DNA of 64,000 bases from an uncultured Saprospiraceae bacterium (GCA_938015435.1 CALLPN010000001.1:372001-436000), one strand, 5' to 3'. Positions 30,301-39,341 are shown, counted from the stretch's first letter. The notes: generated by a model not told the origin, from the letters alone. Translations and numbers: made by a program.

Positions 30301-33300
30301 GATAGTTACTTGTGGAGATATGATCACTCGTACTTGGGAATTTACACCTACTTGTGGACCGGCTATTACACATACGCAAACCATAACATTAGAAGACACA
30401 GAACCTCCAGTATTAGTAGATCCTCTAGGTAATGCTTCGTATAACTGTTTAGCAGATGTACCTGCAGCCGAAGACCTTACTTGGACAGATAATTGTGATG
30501 GAACGGGAACTGTTCCAGTATCAGAATCAGGTACTTTAGACGGATGTACCGGAGGTATACTTACTCGGACATGGGAGTATACAGATGAATGCGGAAATAC
30601 AACACCTCATATCCAAACGATAACAGTAGATCCTGTTCCTGATGTAGTATGGACTAGTAGCCTACCTGCTGATCAAAATCTTAATTGCGGGGATGATATT
30701 CCAACTCTTGTTGACTTAAACTATTCTAATAGTTCATTAAGTGCTTCATGTCTTGATCAAGGAATATCAGAACCAATTGAAGTAGGTACTTTGGTATCTT
30801 GTGGAGATATGATTACTCGTACTTGGGAATATACTCCAGCTTGTGGTCCTGCACTTTCACACACACAAACTATAACTCTTGTAGATACAGAAGCTCCAGT
30901 ATTTACCTTTGAGCCAGCTAATGAAAGTTACGATTGCTTTGGTGATGTAACAGACGCTGTAGATCTTACTTGGACAGACAATTGCGATGGCACAGGTACT
31001 GTAGAGCCCACTATTATCAATGACTTTACTAACTGTGACGGAGGCACAATTACAAGAACTTGGGACTTTACTGATGCCTGTGGAAACCCAGTAACATACT
31101 CTCAATTTATCAATATTGGATCGGTTCCGAATGTAAATTGGGTATCATCGTTACCCACTAATATCACAATCAATTGTGGGGATCCTGTTCCAGACTTAAT
31201 AGACTTAGAATATTCAAATAATGCAATTGGAGACCTGTGTTTAGATACGGGATTTTCTGAGCCTACAGAATCGGGTACTTTGGTAACTTGTGGAGATCAG
31301 ATAACAAGAGAATGGCTGGTAGCACCTGCTTGTGGTCCTCAAATTATGCATCAGCAAATTATTACACTTGATGATATAGAAGATCCTGTTTTTATAAATG
31401 TTCCAATGCAGACTTTAAATATAAGTTGCATCGAGGATCTACCCGTAAACAGTGATCTTACTTGGACTGACAATTGCGATGGTACGGGAACCGTTCCATT
31501 TACACTTGTAAGTGGCCAATTAAATGAATGTGAAGGAGGAACAGTAACTCGTGTTTGGGAATACACCGACAATTGTGGAAATGGTCCTGTTTCATTCTTT
31601 CAAATCATAAATCTTGGCAAACCAGATTCAATGCCTTGTGATGACGACGATGACTGTACTATTAATGATGTAGAAGTAGTCTCATGCTCAGGATTCATCT
31701 GTGAGCCATGCGCTGGTGTACCTACCGATTGTTCGGGTGATACCGAAGCTATAACTTGTGATGATGAAAATGACTGTACTGTCAATGACGTCCAGATGGT
31801 AGCTTGTAATGGTGAGATCTGTGTGCCTTGTCAAGGTACTCCGGCTACTTGCGATGATGGAATAGTATTCGTCGAACCTTGTAATGATATCGACCCGTGT
31901 ACGATTAATGATGTAAGGACAGTAGATTGCCAAGGTGACATATGTATTCCTTGTGCTGGTACTCCTAATCCAACCGATGATCCTATACTTCCTGCTATCC
32001 CTAACACATGTCAAGGGCAACAAGCAACTATAACAGTGACAGGCTGTGAAACTGGAATCAATACTTGGTATAGTGATCCTGCTGGAACTATGATCGTATT
32101 TATAGGATCTACCTTCCAAACTCCAATCCTTAATGCAGACGCCACTTATTATGTGGACTGTACTGTCGATGATTGCCAATCAGAATTGGTAGAAGTCTTC
32201 GTGCCTGTAGTGCCTGCCGAAATGGTAATAATAGAAGGTGATGATTTCATTTGCGAGTATGAAACTACCGTACTCTCGACTAACCTTCCAGGAAATCCTC
32301 ATGTATGGAGTAATGGCGATCTCACACAAGTAATTGTAGAAAACAATGAAGGAGTATACGTAGTCACAGTAACAGATAGTAATGGCTGTACTTCAACAGA
32401 TGACTTTATTTTAACTGTAGCTTTTGATCCAATCATTCAGATCGCTGGATCAACTACATTCTGTACTAACAGTACTACTCTATTGACAGCGCCTTCAGGA
32501 TTTGACCTCTATGCATGGGAACCTAATTTTGAAAATACTGAATCAATCACTGTCAACTCTGCCGGAACATACATCGTAACCGTTACAGATTCTAATGGCT
32601 GTACTGGATCATCTTCAGTAGACGTTACAGAAGCAGATGTATTGAATCCAAATATCTCTGGAGGCGATAACTTTTGTGTCGGTGGCTTCGTAGAACTAAG
32701 CATCGGTAGTGGCTTTTCTAATATCGAATGGCAACCCGGTGGAGAAAACACAGAATCAATAACAGTAGACGAACCTGGCGTATATACTGTGACAGTTCAA
32801 GATGGAACTTGTGCAGGAATGGCTTCAATTACAGTAGTTGAAAATGCATTACCTACACCAATAATCGACGCCCCAGCTGGTATCTGTCCAAATGAATTGG
32901 CAAGCTTAAATGCTAGTAATCCAGACTACTCTAATTATATCTGGAGTACAGGATCTGTTAATGGTAGTATCCTGACTGGAACGCCTGGTGATTACTCCGT
33001 CACAGTTACGGACCTCAATGGATGTACTGCTAGTACCACTGTAACTATGGACTTCTTAGCTCCACCCTTAGCAGAAATTACTGGCGATAATAAAATATGT
33101 CCAGATCCTGGATCATCCATTGCGCTCAGTGCCAATACTGGTACTAACCTTTCATACGAATGGTCTACTGGAGATATGACTAATACAATTACAGTTACCG
33201 GAGCCGGAACTTATATACTTACGGTTACGGATAACAATAATTGTTCAACCACAGCAACAGCTATCATTGGAAATCATATTTCACCAGATGTAATTATATC

Positions 33301-36300
33301 TGGTAGCCAATCATTTTGTACAGATGGATCCACAACAATAGATGCCGGAGATTTCGCATCATATGTCTGGGCTCCAAATGGAGAAATGACAAGAACGATC
33401 GATGTAAATTCTGAAGGAACATACAGTGTAACTATAACTGACGAAAATGGATGTACTGGATCAAGCTCAACTGCCATTCTGGAATTAACAGAACTCCTTC
33501 CCGTCATAGGTGGACCAAGTCAAGTTTGTCCAGGAGAAAATTCTACTTTATTTATTGGCGGCAATTTCGAAACTTATGCTTGGTCAACTGGAGAAATGGG
33601 AGTTAACACGATTACAGTACCTCCAGGAATGAGTTATTCAGTTACTGTAAGCGATGCTAGTGGATGTACTGGATCGAGTACTGTAATGGTGAGCAACTAT
33701 AATGTTACTCAAGTCACGATCGACGGAGATTCAGAGTTCTGTGCAGGAGAATTATCAGAATTAACAGCCTTGTCGGGATTCGCAGAATATGAATGGTCTA
33801 ATGGCTCTGCAGGCCAAATGATTACCATAAACGAAGCACAAACATATACTGTAACCGCTACAGATTCCAATGGATGTACAAGTGAAGCATCGACAGTGGT
33901 GAGCCAAATTGATAACCCAACACCTAGTATTTTGGGTGTAAGCGAATTATGTGCAGATGGTCAGACTACCCTATCCACAGAATTGTTTTCTTCCTACGAA
34001 TGGTCCAATGGATCAATGGATCAGACTACAGTTGTAAATGTGGGTGGAGCTATCTCTGTGACAGTAACAGATGCTAACGGATGTATCGGAAGTACATCGA
34101 TCATAGTCACTGAATTTAACTTACCCAATGTTACGATTACAGGATCACCGTCTTTCTGTCTTGGTGGATTTACGACCCTAGGTACACTCGACGAATACGA
34201 ACTATATAATTGGAGTCCTGGAGGAGAAATAACTCAAACTATCATTGCGGATACTGAAGGGACGTATACCGTAACGGTTACCGATATGAATGGATGTACA
34301 GCAAGTACAAGCATCAACACTTCGCTTGAGACCTCATTATCACCAACGATAAATGGAACAACATTACTATGTAGTGGTCAGACTGAAACATTGACCGTAG
34401 GTGCATTTGACACTTACGAATGGTCCACTGGAGCGATGACTCAATCTATAGATATATCGACATCAGATACTTATGCGGTTACCGTATATGATGCTTCTGG
34501 TTGTTCGGGTGAGACTTCTGTAGATGTGACTGTCGTTAACCCAACTCAAGTTTCAATCTTAGGAAGTGATAAGCTTTGTGAAGGCGGCAACGCTTCTTTC
34601 TCAGCTATCGGAGGCACATTCACTAATTATGAATGGTCCACAGGATTCAACACTTCTGGTATCACTATAGACGCAGCAGGAAACTATGCTGTAACTGTTA
34701 CTGACACTAATGGATGTACGAGTTCGTCTTCTATAAACGTAACAGTTGCCAACTTACCGACACCAGAAATAGGCGGTGATCCTAACTTTTGTATCGATGG
34801 TGAAACAGAGCTAAATCTGACTCAATCATTCTCAGCATACGATTGGTCTACTGGAAGTATGGATGCGACTATCACGGTAAACACAACTGGACTATATACT
34901 GTAACGGTAACAGATATCAATGGATGTCAAGCTAGTAGTTCGTTGAATGTATTTACTTATCCAGAAGTCAATCCTACGATAGGTGGAAGTACAACATATT
35001 GCCCTGGTGGAAACACGACGCTTGATGCCGGAAGTGAATATACTGCATGGGAATGGAGCACGGGTGAGATGACTCAGACCATTCAGTTCGCTATGGAAAC
35101 TACTGTGTCTGTAACTGTAACCGACATCAACGGATGTACAGGAATGACCTCGACACCTATTACAGAAGAGCCATCGTTATCACCCTCTATACTTGGTAAC
35201 TTGATAATCTGTGAAGGGCAATCAACAGTGCTTGATGCCGGAGCAGCATTCGATACGTGGCTTTGGAGTACTGGAGAAATGACGCAAACAATCGAAGTAA
35301 CAGAAGCAGGAATATATTCTGTATTTGTAACTCAAGGAACTTGTAGTGGATCTGGAGAAGTCGAAGTAATTGTTAATGCTCTACCTACACCAACTATCGA
35401 TGGACCTGAAAACATTTGTGTTGGAGATATAGGAACTCTAACCGTTATAGGCACTTATAATGTCTACTCATGGTCGACCAATTCTAATTTAGAATCTATA
35501 ATAGTATCTGACCCTGGAATATATATGGTCACAGTAACTGATGGAAATGGATGTACTAACTCTACTTCATTTGAAGTCTTAGAAGTACCATTACCTACAC
35601 CAGAAATATTAGGTGATCCTAACTTCTGTCCAGATGCTAATACTACTCTAAGTTTATCAGAATCATACACTACTTATGAGTGGTCTACTGGTAGTCCAAA
35701 TGCGACTATCGATGTAGCTATGACAGGTCAGTATACTGTTACTGTAACTGATGCTAACGGATGTTCTGGAAATAGTGCGATCAACGTATTTATGTATCCA
35801 GAAGTGAATCCTAATATCGGAGGTAGTACTACTTACTGCCCTGGAGGAAATACAACGCTTGACGGAGGATCACAATATGTAGCTTGGGAATGGAGTACGG
35901 GTGAGATGACTCAAACCATACAATATGCTCAAGAGACATTAGTTACATTACAGGTGACAGACATGAATGGATGTACTGGAACCTCAGCCATAATGGTAAC
36001 TGAAGAACCTTCTTTATCGCCTGCAATCTTAGGCGATCTTGATATCTGTGAAGGAGAGACCACTATCCTAGATGGTGGAGCAGCATTTGACACTTGGATG
36101 TGGAGTACTGGTGAGATGACTCAAACGATAGAAGTAGATGAGTCTGGTGTATATACCCTATTTGTAACACAAGGAACTTGTAGCGGAACTGGAGAAGTCG
36201 AAGTAGTTGTAAATCCTATTCCTACACCTATAATAGATGGAGTAGAAACGATCTGTGTAGATGCCTTAAGTTCATTGAGTGTTACAGAAAATTTTGAAAT

Positions 36301-39262
36301 GTATAATTGGTCAACAGGAGCAAATCTACAATCTATATTTATTTCAGATCCTGGTATCTATACGGTGACAGTCACTGATGTAAATGGGTGTACAAGTTCT
36401 TCATCCTTGGAAGTAATGGAAGTTCCTTTACCTACTCCGGAGATTAGCGGAGATCCTAATTTCTGTCTAGATGGCAGTACTGAGCTAGGCCTTTCAGAGA
36501 CGTTCGAAGTGTATGCTTGGTCAACAGGAAGCGATCAAGCTACGATTAATGTATCGACAATCGGTCAATATATGGTGACCGTAACTGATATCAATGGATG
36601 TGAAGGAAGTGCCTCGATTAATGTATTCCAATATCCTGATGTAGATCCTACGATCGGAGGAAGTACATCATTCTGTCCTGGAGGCACGACTACCTTAGAT
36701 GGTGGTAGCCAGTATGTCGCTTGGGAATGGAGTACGGGTGAGGTGACTCAAACGATCCAGTTCGATCAAGAAACATTAGTGTCTCTAGAAGTTACCGACA
36801 TCAATGGCTGTACAGGTAGTTCTTCTGTGATGATTACTGAAGAAGATTCGCTAAGTCCATCCATCATCGGTGATCTAGAAATATGTGAAAATGAAACTAC
36901 CATACTCGATGGTGGTGCCGCATTCGATACGTGGTTATGGAGTACGGGTGAAATGACACAGACTATCGAAGTAAATACCTCCGGCGTGTATACACTGGAA
37001 GTAACTCAAGGAACTTGTAGTGGTGTAGGTGAAGTAACCGTAATAGTAAATCCATTACCAGAACCGATTGTCGACGGACCTGAAAATATCTGCTTCGGTG
37101 AAGATGCTATCTTGACATGTGTTGATAATTTCCCAGTGTACCAATGGAGTACTGGAGACATTACAAAGTCAGTTAATATCTCTAACCCTGGATCATTTAC
37201 ATTGATTGTAACTGATGACAATGGCTGTACAGCTGCGACTAGTTTTACTGTAATAGCTAAGCCAACTCCTACCATCGAAAATATAATTGCTGTGTGTGGA
37301 GAGGATAAAGACACCTACGATGTTACCTTCAGTACTACGGCCGATGAAGTTTCATGTGCGACATATCCTGTTGAAGCATTGGGTGGAATAGACTACGCAG
37401 TAAATGAAATTGATACTAACGATGTAATTCAAATCTACTTACTAGATACAGAGTCAATGTGCGATACTACACTCACGATTATGAAACCTAATTGTTCGTG
37501 TGGTGCGGTAGCAGATGCTGGACCAAATGCTGAATTAAATTGTGTAGTGCTTGATGTCACTCTTGGAGGAATTAATACTTCTGTAGGGCCAGCGTTTACT
37601 TATGAATGGACAGATGCCAGTGGTACTATTGTGTCTACGGATATGGAATACAATGCGACTTCGGAAGGAACATATACTCTCGAAGTATTTGATGCTGATT
37701 TTGATTGTTCGGTGGAGCAAAGTGTAACGGTAGATAATATTATTAGTGATCCTTCGGCTGATATATTCCCTGACCCAGGCCTTATTATCGATTGTGAAAT
37801 AGGCATTGTGACTCTTACTTCAGCCAACGAAGCAAATGTAAGTTACACTTGGACTACAAGTACGACTATAATCGAAGCGTTATCTATCAATATTGAAACT
37901 GGCACTACAGTAGTTTTATTAGCTACCGATACTATCACTTTCTGTTCTAATATAGATTCTATACTAATCACAGATAATGAGCTATACCCATTAATAAACA
38001 TTGATGATCCAGAGGAGATTACTTGTATAATTGATAGTGTACTTTTAGATGCTACCGGGTCTCAAAACAGTCCAGACATTACATACAATTGGAGTGATGA
38101 AAGTGGTACTTCATTGGGCAATGCAGAACAACTTACTGTAGATGCTTCTGGATGGTATTACTTAGTACTAGAGGATGTTGTGAATGGTTGTATTAATGAT
38201 GATAGCGTATTTGTTTCTGAAAATTTAGAAGCTCCTACTGTCGTTACTGCAGAAGATATATTGTTGCCTTGTGATGAGACTACAGTATCTATATCTGCAA
38301 CAGTCCAAGGTAATGCAGACATACTTTGGTCTACTAATACAGGAGCGATATCTAGTGATGCTGATCAATTGGAGGCAACCGTAACATCTATAGGTATGTA
38401 CTACTTTACGGCTACTAACCCCGCAACTGGATGTTTTGCTATCGATTCGATCGAAGTGATTTCTAATGATGATAAAGTATCTGAAGTGGATCTAGATTTA
38501 CGCCAACCGATGTGCTTTGGAGATGAGACTGGAGATTTGACAATTACAATATTAGCCGGTGGTACACCACCATTCCAATATGAAATAGAATCACTTAATC
38601 TTTCTAATGACAATGGTGTATTTAACAACCTTCTTCCGGGTGCTTATGATGTGTTGATTACAGATGCATTGGGTTGTTTATACTTGGCTCCATTTGAGAT
38701 TACGGATGTCGAAGAAGTAACTTTCGAAAGTCCAACTGCTAATATTGAAATAGATTACGGAAACGATACAACTTTAGTATTAGAAACAAATCTAGATCTT
38801 GATGAAATAGAAACTATCACATGGTCTCCAGATATCGAAGGATCATGTAATACTTGTTTGGAAATAGATGTAGATAATGCAACTCAAGGTCAAACCTACT
38901 TAGTTACATTATTAGACATCTATGGTTGTGAAGTAACTACAACTATCAGATTGAATGTCAACATAGTGGTAGATATACATGTACCGAACATCATCAACCC
39001 AAATTCTTCAACTGGGAACAGCAAGTTTTTCCCTCAGACGGATTTAGATGCTCTCGAAGTAATAGAATTCTATGTTTATGATAGATGGGGTGAGTTAGTT
39101 TATACTGCCAAAAACTTCCCAGTTAATGATCCTAGTTTTGGTTGGGATGGTAAATTCAAAGGACAGAATGTTGTGCCCGGAGTATATGTTTACTATATGA
39201 ATGTTGCTATTCCAGGACTAGAAAATCAATCTTTAGCTGGAGATATAACTGTGATTTATTAA
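24317..39262 (+). CDS. Giant secreted repeat protein (4981 residues) with type B T9SS sorting domain
   Basis: A single intact 14.9-kb frame. Signal peptide: residues 1-33 (ending NANAQ). Residues ~34-200: a Cys-rich domain often found at the N-terminus of Saprospiraceae surface proteins. Residues ~200-400: PKD-like. Residues 403-2435: 25 HYR-like modules of ~80 residues alternating between types A (VFxDPPxxExYDCxxDV...LTWTDNCDGTG) and B (VPDVVWxxxLPxDVxIxCGDxxPxxIDLxYSNxxxxxxCL). Residues ~2437-2555: three Cys/Asp-rich units (CxDxDxCTINDV). Residues ~2556-4315: ~24 Ig-like modules ending VTVTDxNGC, each with two Cys, probably disulfide-bonded. Then Ig-like sequence, one SprB-like repeat (near 4735-4795) and a CHU_C domain (last ~95 residues; FYVYDRWGELVY, WDGKFKGQ, VPGVYVYYM). 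It is probably a surface adhesin or filament exported by T9SS; binding targets are unknown. No catalytic domain is seen. Confidence 0.93.
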   Translation: MNTNQPVISFDFKWSIILLLFLFFTISFNANAQIGLPCIVGTENSCQCSTAEVLCNFADLDGYTYSMSTFSHPDDGPDPMCSGPQGNFTTSHNPTWFGFIAWCTELDLRVTYTNCTNEGNIFNPCAGIQAAVYDDCSLNPNSAIACNTTGGGGLCDADGQRDLSLSGMTVGNTYYFLVDGCCGSACDILIEILADCGVGDISPWNQEMLGPEEVCLPDGESTYSITRIMGGDEYYWYVDGVFTAYDNPQTLEVTWTTPGIHTICVDVDKQPCIDESDFPPQLCKTICVLPSSADAGSITATPSPTCPDDDITIQASGYNNIPEFTEYIFVTDDSGSIIYTEPGDSGTFIPDACGTYIAYSYNFKDNDTFDPPMIGQIIADIADCDTTCFCAMEPINFIIEDTELPVFTAPPGNLDIDCFDGLAAMEDLNWTDNCAGSGAAEGVEVGSATLCDGGNYTRTWTYTDQCDNEATHVQTITVSAVPVPVFDMEPADLTVECLADLMPGVNLDFTNSSVGSCLIDGNIPAVESGTPTACGGTLTYTWSFTDLCGRLLEHEQDITVEMIDPPVYVDPLGDITYDCIDEVPAAIDLVWNSNCGGTGTTEAVEMDNTDACLGGTIIRTWNYVDPCGQPASHMQTITINPVPQVVWTSVLPTDINVVCGETFPPFVDLNYSNSALGACLDSGMESPVEAGTHDVCGDIVTRTWSYTPDCGTPITYVQNITLIDTEDPVFTDPPGPITFTCISEVPDAPNLVWTDNCDGTGDVPAGEVDATDACLGGTITRNWIYTDDCGNPVTHMQVITIDPIPDVVWTSMLPPDVTITCDDALPTLNMLDYSNGAPEVDCLDEGSVPGMEVGMLDVCGDIITRTWMYTPTCGPAITHTQTIELEDTEDPTWPGAPGDISYDCISEVPAMTDQSWDDNCDGTGMVEGVEDDMTSGCAGGTIIRTWSYTDECGNPSTHMQTITVNPIPVVVWTTTLPGDEEITCNESIPALIELEFSNGSSIVSCLDEGMVPAVEVGTLEICGDQIIRNWEYLTICGETITHMQTITLIDTDDPVFTDPPMDETYDCVLDVPVATDLTWTDICDGTGEVPVVEVDMTDACTGGTITRTWEYTDACGNTATHPQVITVNPVPDVVWITTLPIDVTIQCGDDVPMAIDLNYSNSSPSTNCLDEGTIPPVEIGELLICDDMITRTWEYTPTCGPALTHTQTITLEDMIDPVFVDPPGDETYDCVADVTPEIDLTWTDNCDGTGVVEPTIDGTLDDCTGGTITRTWEYTDNCGNTVTHPQVITVNPVPDVIWITTLPIDVTIQCGDDIPDAIDLDYSNSSPSTNCLDEGTIPPVEVGELLICDDMITRTWEYTPTCGPVLTHTQTITLEDMIDPVFVDPPGDETYDCVADVIPEVDLTWTDNCDGTGVVEPTIDGTLDDCTGGTITRTWEYTDNCGNTVTHPQVITVNPVPDVIWITTLPIDITIQCGDDIPDAIDLDYSNSSPSTNCLDEGTIPPVEEGELLICEDMITRTWEYTPTCGPVLTHTQTITLQDLINPVFVDPPGDEVYDCVADVTASTDLTWTDNCDGTGVVEPTLDGTLDACSGGTATRTWEYIDDCGNPVTHIQTVIVNPVPDVVWINTPPADVTIQCGDNVPMAIDLDYSNGASASCVDEGTIPPVEEGELLVCNDMITRTWEYTPTCGPALLHVQTITLEDMIPPVFVDPPASETYDCIGDVIAESDLTWTDNCDGTGEVSPTIDGTIDDCTGGTAIRTWEYIDECGNPVTHMQTVIVNPVPDVVWTTAPPADVILQCGDDIPDAIDLNYSNSAASPTCLDEGVLPPVEDGTLTVCGDMITRTWEYTPTCGPALLHVQTITLEDLIPPVFVGAPTNETFDCLADVPTAIDLTWTDNCDGTGMVPPSISDTSDPCTGGSITRSWEYTDECGNPVTAMQLITINPVPDVMWTTALPPDVILQCGDAIPDAIDLNYSNGLSGVVCAENGIIPPVEVGMIVTCGDMITRTWEFTPTCGPAITHTQTITLEDTEPPVLVDPLGNASYNCLADVPAAEDLTWTDNCDGTGTVPVSESGTLDGCTGGILTRTWEYTDECGNTTPHIQTITVDPVPDVVWTSSLPADQNLNCGDDIPTLVDLNYSNSSLSASCLDQGISEPIEVGTLVSCGDMITRTWEYTPACGPALSHTQTITLVDTEAPVFTFEPANESYDCFGDVTDAVDLTWTDNCDGTGTVEPTIINDFTNCDGGTITRTWDFTDACGNPVTYSQFINIGSVPNVNWVSSLPTNITINCGDPVPDLIDLEYSNNAIGDLCLDTGFSEPTESGTLVTCGDQITREWLVAPACGPQIMHQQIITLDDIEDPVFINVPMQTLNISCIEDLPVNSDLTWTDNCDGTGTVPFTLVSGQLNECEGGTVTRVWEYTDNCGNGPVSFFQIINLGKPDSMPCDDDDDCTINDVEVVSCSGFICEPCAGVPTDCSGDTEAITCDDENDCTVNDVQMVACNGEICVPCQGTPATCDDGIVFVEPCNDIDPCTINDVRTVDCQGDICIPCAGTPNPTDDPILPAIPNTCQGQQATITVTGCETGINTWYSDPAGTMIVFIGSTFQTPILNADATYYVDCTVDDCQSELVEVFVPVVPAEMVIIEGDDFICEYETTVLSTNLPGNPHVWSNGDLTQVIVENNEGVYVVTVTDSNGCTSTDDFILTVAFDPIIQIAGSTTFCTNSTTLLTAPSGFDLYAWEPNFENTESITVNSAGTYIVTVTDSNGCTGSSSVDVTEADVLNPNISGGDNFCVGGFVELSIGSGFSNIEWQPGGENTESITVDEPGVYTVTVQDGTCAGMASITVVENALPTPIIDAPAGICPNELASLNASNPDYSNYIWSTGSVNGSILTGTPGDYSVTVTDLNGCTASTTVTMDFLAPPLAEITGDNKICPDPGSSIALSANTGTNLSYEWSTGDMTNTITVTGAGTYILTVTDNNNCSTTATAIIGNHISPDVIISGSQSFCTDGSTTIDAGDFASYVWAPNGEMTRTIDVNSEGTYSVTITDENGCTGSSSTAILELTELLPVIGGPSQVCPGENSTLFIGGNFETYAWSTGEMGVNTITVPPGMSYSVTVSDASGCTGSSTVMVSNYNVTQVTIDGDSEFCAGELSELTALSGFAEYEWSNGSAGQMITINEAQTYTVTATDSNGCTSEASTVVSQIDNPTPSILGVSELCADGQTTLSTELFSSYEWSNGSMDQTTVVNVGGAISVTVTDANGCIGSTSIIVTEFNLPNVTITGSPSFCLGGFTTLGTLDEYELYNWSPGGEITQTIIADTEGTYTVTVTDMNGCTASTSINTSLETSLSPTINGTTLLCSGQTETLTVGAFDTYEWSTGAMTQSIDISTSDTYAVTVYDASGCSGETSVDVTVVNPTQVSILGSDKLCEGGNASFSAIGGTFTNYEWSTGFNTSGITIDAAGNYAVTVTDTNGCTSSSSINVTVANLPTPEIGGDPNFCIDGETELNLTQSFSAYDWSTGSMDATITVNTTGLYTVTVTDINGCQASSSLNVFTYPEVNPTIGGSTTYCPGGNTTLDAGSEYTAWEWSTGEMTQTIQFAMETTVSVTVTDINGCTGMTSTPITEEPSLSPSILGNLIICEGQSTVLDAGAAFDTWLWSTGEMTQTIEVTEAGIYSVFVTQGTCSGSGEVEVIVNALPTPTIDGPENICVGDIGTLTVIGTYNVYSWSTNSNLESIIVSDPGIYMVTVTDGNGCTNSTSFEVLEVPLPTPEILGDPNFCPDANTTLSLSESYTTYEWSTGSPNATIDVAMTGQYTVTVTDANGCSGNSAINVFMYPEVNPNIGGSTTYCPGGNTTLDGGSQYVAWEWSTGEMTQTIQYAQETLVTLQVTDMNGCTGTSAIMVTEEPSLSPAILGDLDICEGETTILDGGAAFDTWMWSTGEMTQTIEVDESGVYTLFVTQGTCSGTGEVEVVVNPIPTPIIDGVETICVDALSSLSVTENFEMYNWSTGANLQSIFISDPGIYTVTVTDVNGCTSSSSLEVMEVPLPTPEISGDPNFCLDGSTELGLSETFEVYAWSTGSDQATINVSTIGQYMVTVTDINGCEGSASINVFQYPDVDPTIGGSTSFCPGGTTTLDGGSQYVAWEWSTGEVTQTIQFDQETLVSLEVTDINGCTGSSSVMITEEDSLSPSIIGDLEICENETTILDGGAAFDTWLWSTGEMTQTIEVNTSGVYTLEVTQGTCSGVGEVTVIVNPLPEPIVDGPENICFGEDAILTCVDNFPVYQWSTGDITKSVNISNPGSFTLIVTDDNGCTAATSFTVIAKPTPTIENIIAVCGEDKDTYDVTFSTTADEVSCATYPVEALGGIDYAVNEIDTNDVIQIYLLDTESMCDTTLTIMKPNCSCGAVADAGPNAELNCVVLDVTLGGINTSVGPAFTYEWTDASGTIVSTDMEYNATSEGTYTLEVFDADFDCSVEQSVTVDNIISDPSADIFPDPGLIIDCEIGIVTLTSANEANVSYTWTTSTTIIEALSINIETGTTVVLLATDTITFCSNIDSILITDNELYPLINIDDPEEITCIIDSVLLDATGSQNSPDITYNWSDESGTSLGNAEQLTVDASGWYYLVLEDVVNGCINDDSVFVSENLEAPTVVTAEDILLPCDETTVSISATVQGNADILWSTNTGAISSDADQLEATVTSIGMYYFTATNPATGCFAIDSIEVISNDDKVSEVDLDLRQPMCFGDETGDLTITILAGGTPPFQYEIESLNLSNDNGVFNNLLPGAYDVLITDALGCLYLAPFEITDVEEVTFESPTANIEIDYGNDTTLVLETNLDLDEIETITWSPDIEGSCNTCLEIDVDNATQGQTYLVTLLDIYGCEVTTTIRLNVNIVVDIHVPNIINPNSSTGNSKFFPQTDLDALEVIEFYVYDRWGELVYTAKNFPVNDPSFGWDGKFKGQNVVPGVYVYYMNVAIPGLENQSLAGDITVIY
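25523..31620 (+). repeat. HYR-like module array of the giant protein (12 A/B pairs plus one A)
   Basis: 25 modules can be counted by eye. Type A and type B modules strictly alternate, so the true repeat unit is a pair of about 486-489 bases (162-163 codons). Spacing between equivalent sites is 489, 489, 486 and 489 bases from 27971 to 29924. The central pairs (27.7-29.2 kb) are most alike. The final type A module is not followed by a type B. Confidence 0.85.
31622..31985 (+). repeat. Cys/Asp-rich triple repeat (hinge) in the giant protein
   Basis: Three units of about 40 residues share the form C-D-D-x-x-D-C-T-x-N-D-V ... C-x-G-x-I-C-x-P-C-x-G-x-P. The Asp/Asn clusters with paired cysteines resemble the CxDGDPCTxND-type Ca2+-binding-like repeats of Bacteroidota surface proteins. 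The block separates the HYR-like half from the Ig-like half. Confidence 0.75.
34754..37264 (+). repeat. Three-copy 837-bp higher-order repeat (four Ig-like modules each)
   Basis: The module start encoding LPTPEI..DPNFC recurs at 34754, 35591 and 36428, exactly 837 bases (279 codons) apart each time. Each unit contains four distinct modules in a fixed order: PTPEI-type, NPxIGGST-type, LSPSI-type (ending TQGTCSG) and PxPxIDGxENIC-type. The same type in different units is more alike than neighbours within a unit, so the duplication was of the whole four-module block. Confidence 0.88.
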
Positions 39263-39292
39263 AGATCATTCAAAATATTGAACTTGATAAAC

Positions 39293-39328
39293 GACCTCCG
39301 AGATATGATATTTCGGAGGTCTATTTTT
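39293..39328 (+). terminator. Terminator of the giant gene
   Basis: GACCTCCGA (39293-39301) pairs with TCGGAGGTC (39313-39321), followed by TATTTTTG. It starts 30 bases after the giant gene's stop and lies before the promoter of the next gene. Confidence 0.85.
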
Positions 39329-39333
39329 GTAAC

Positions 39334-39341
39334 TATATTTG
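39334..39341 (+). promoter_or_regulatory. Candidate -7 element of the bicupin gene
   Basis: TATATTTG is an exact TAnnTTTG match, just after the terminator and 35 bases before the ATG at 39377. It supports that ATG over the longer frame opening at 39278, which would begin before the terminator. Confidence 0.5.

Noticed and set aside
25523-37264. Minus-strand open frames of 60-160 codons inside the giant gene, some looking repetitive.
   Set aside because: They are antisense shadows of the repeated plus-strand coding sequence, with no start or family signal of their own.
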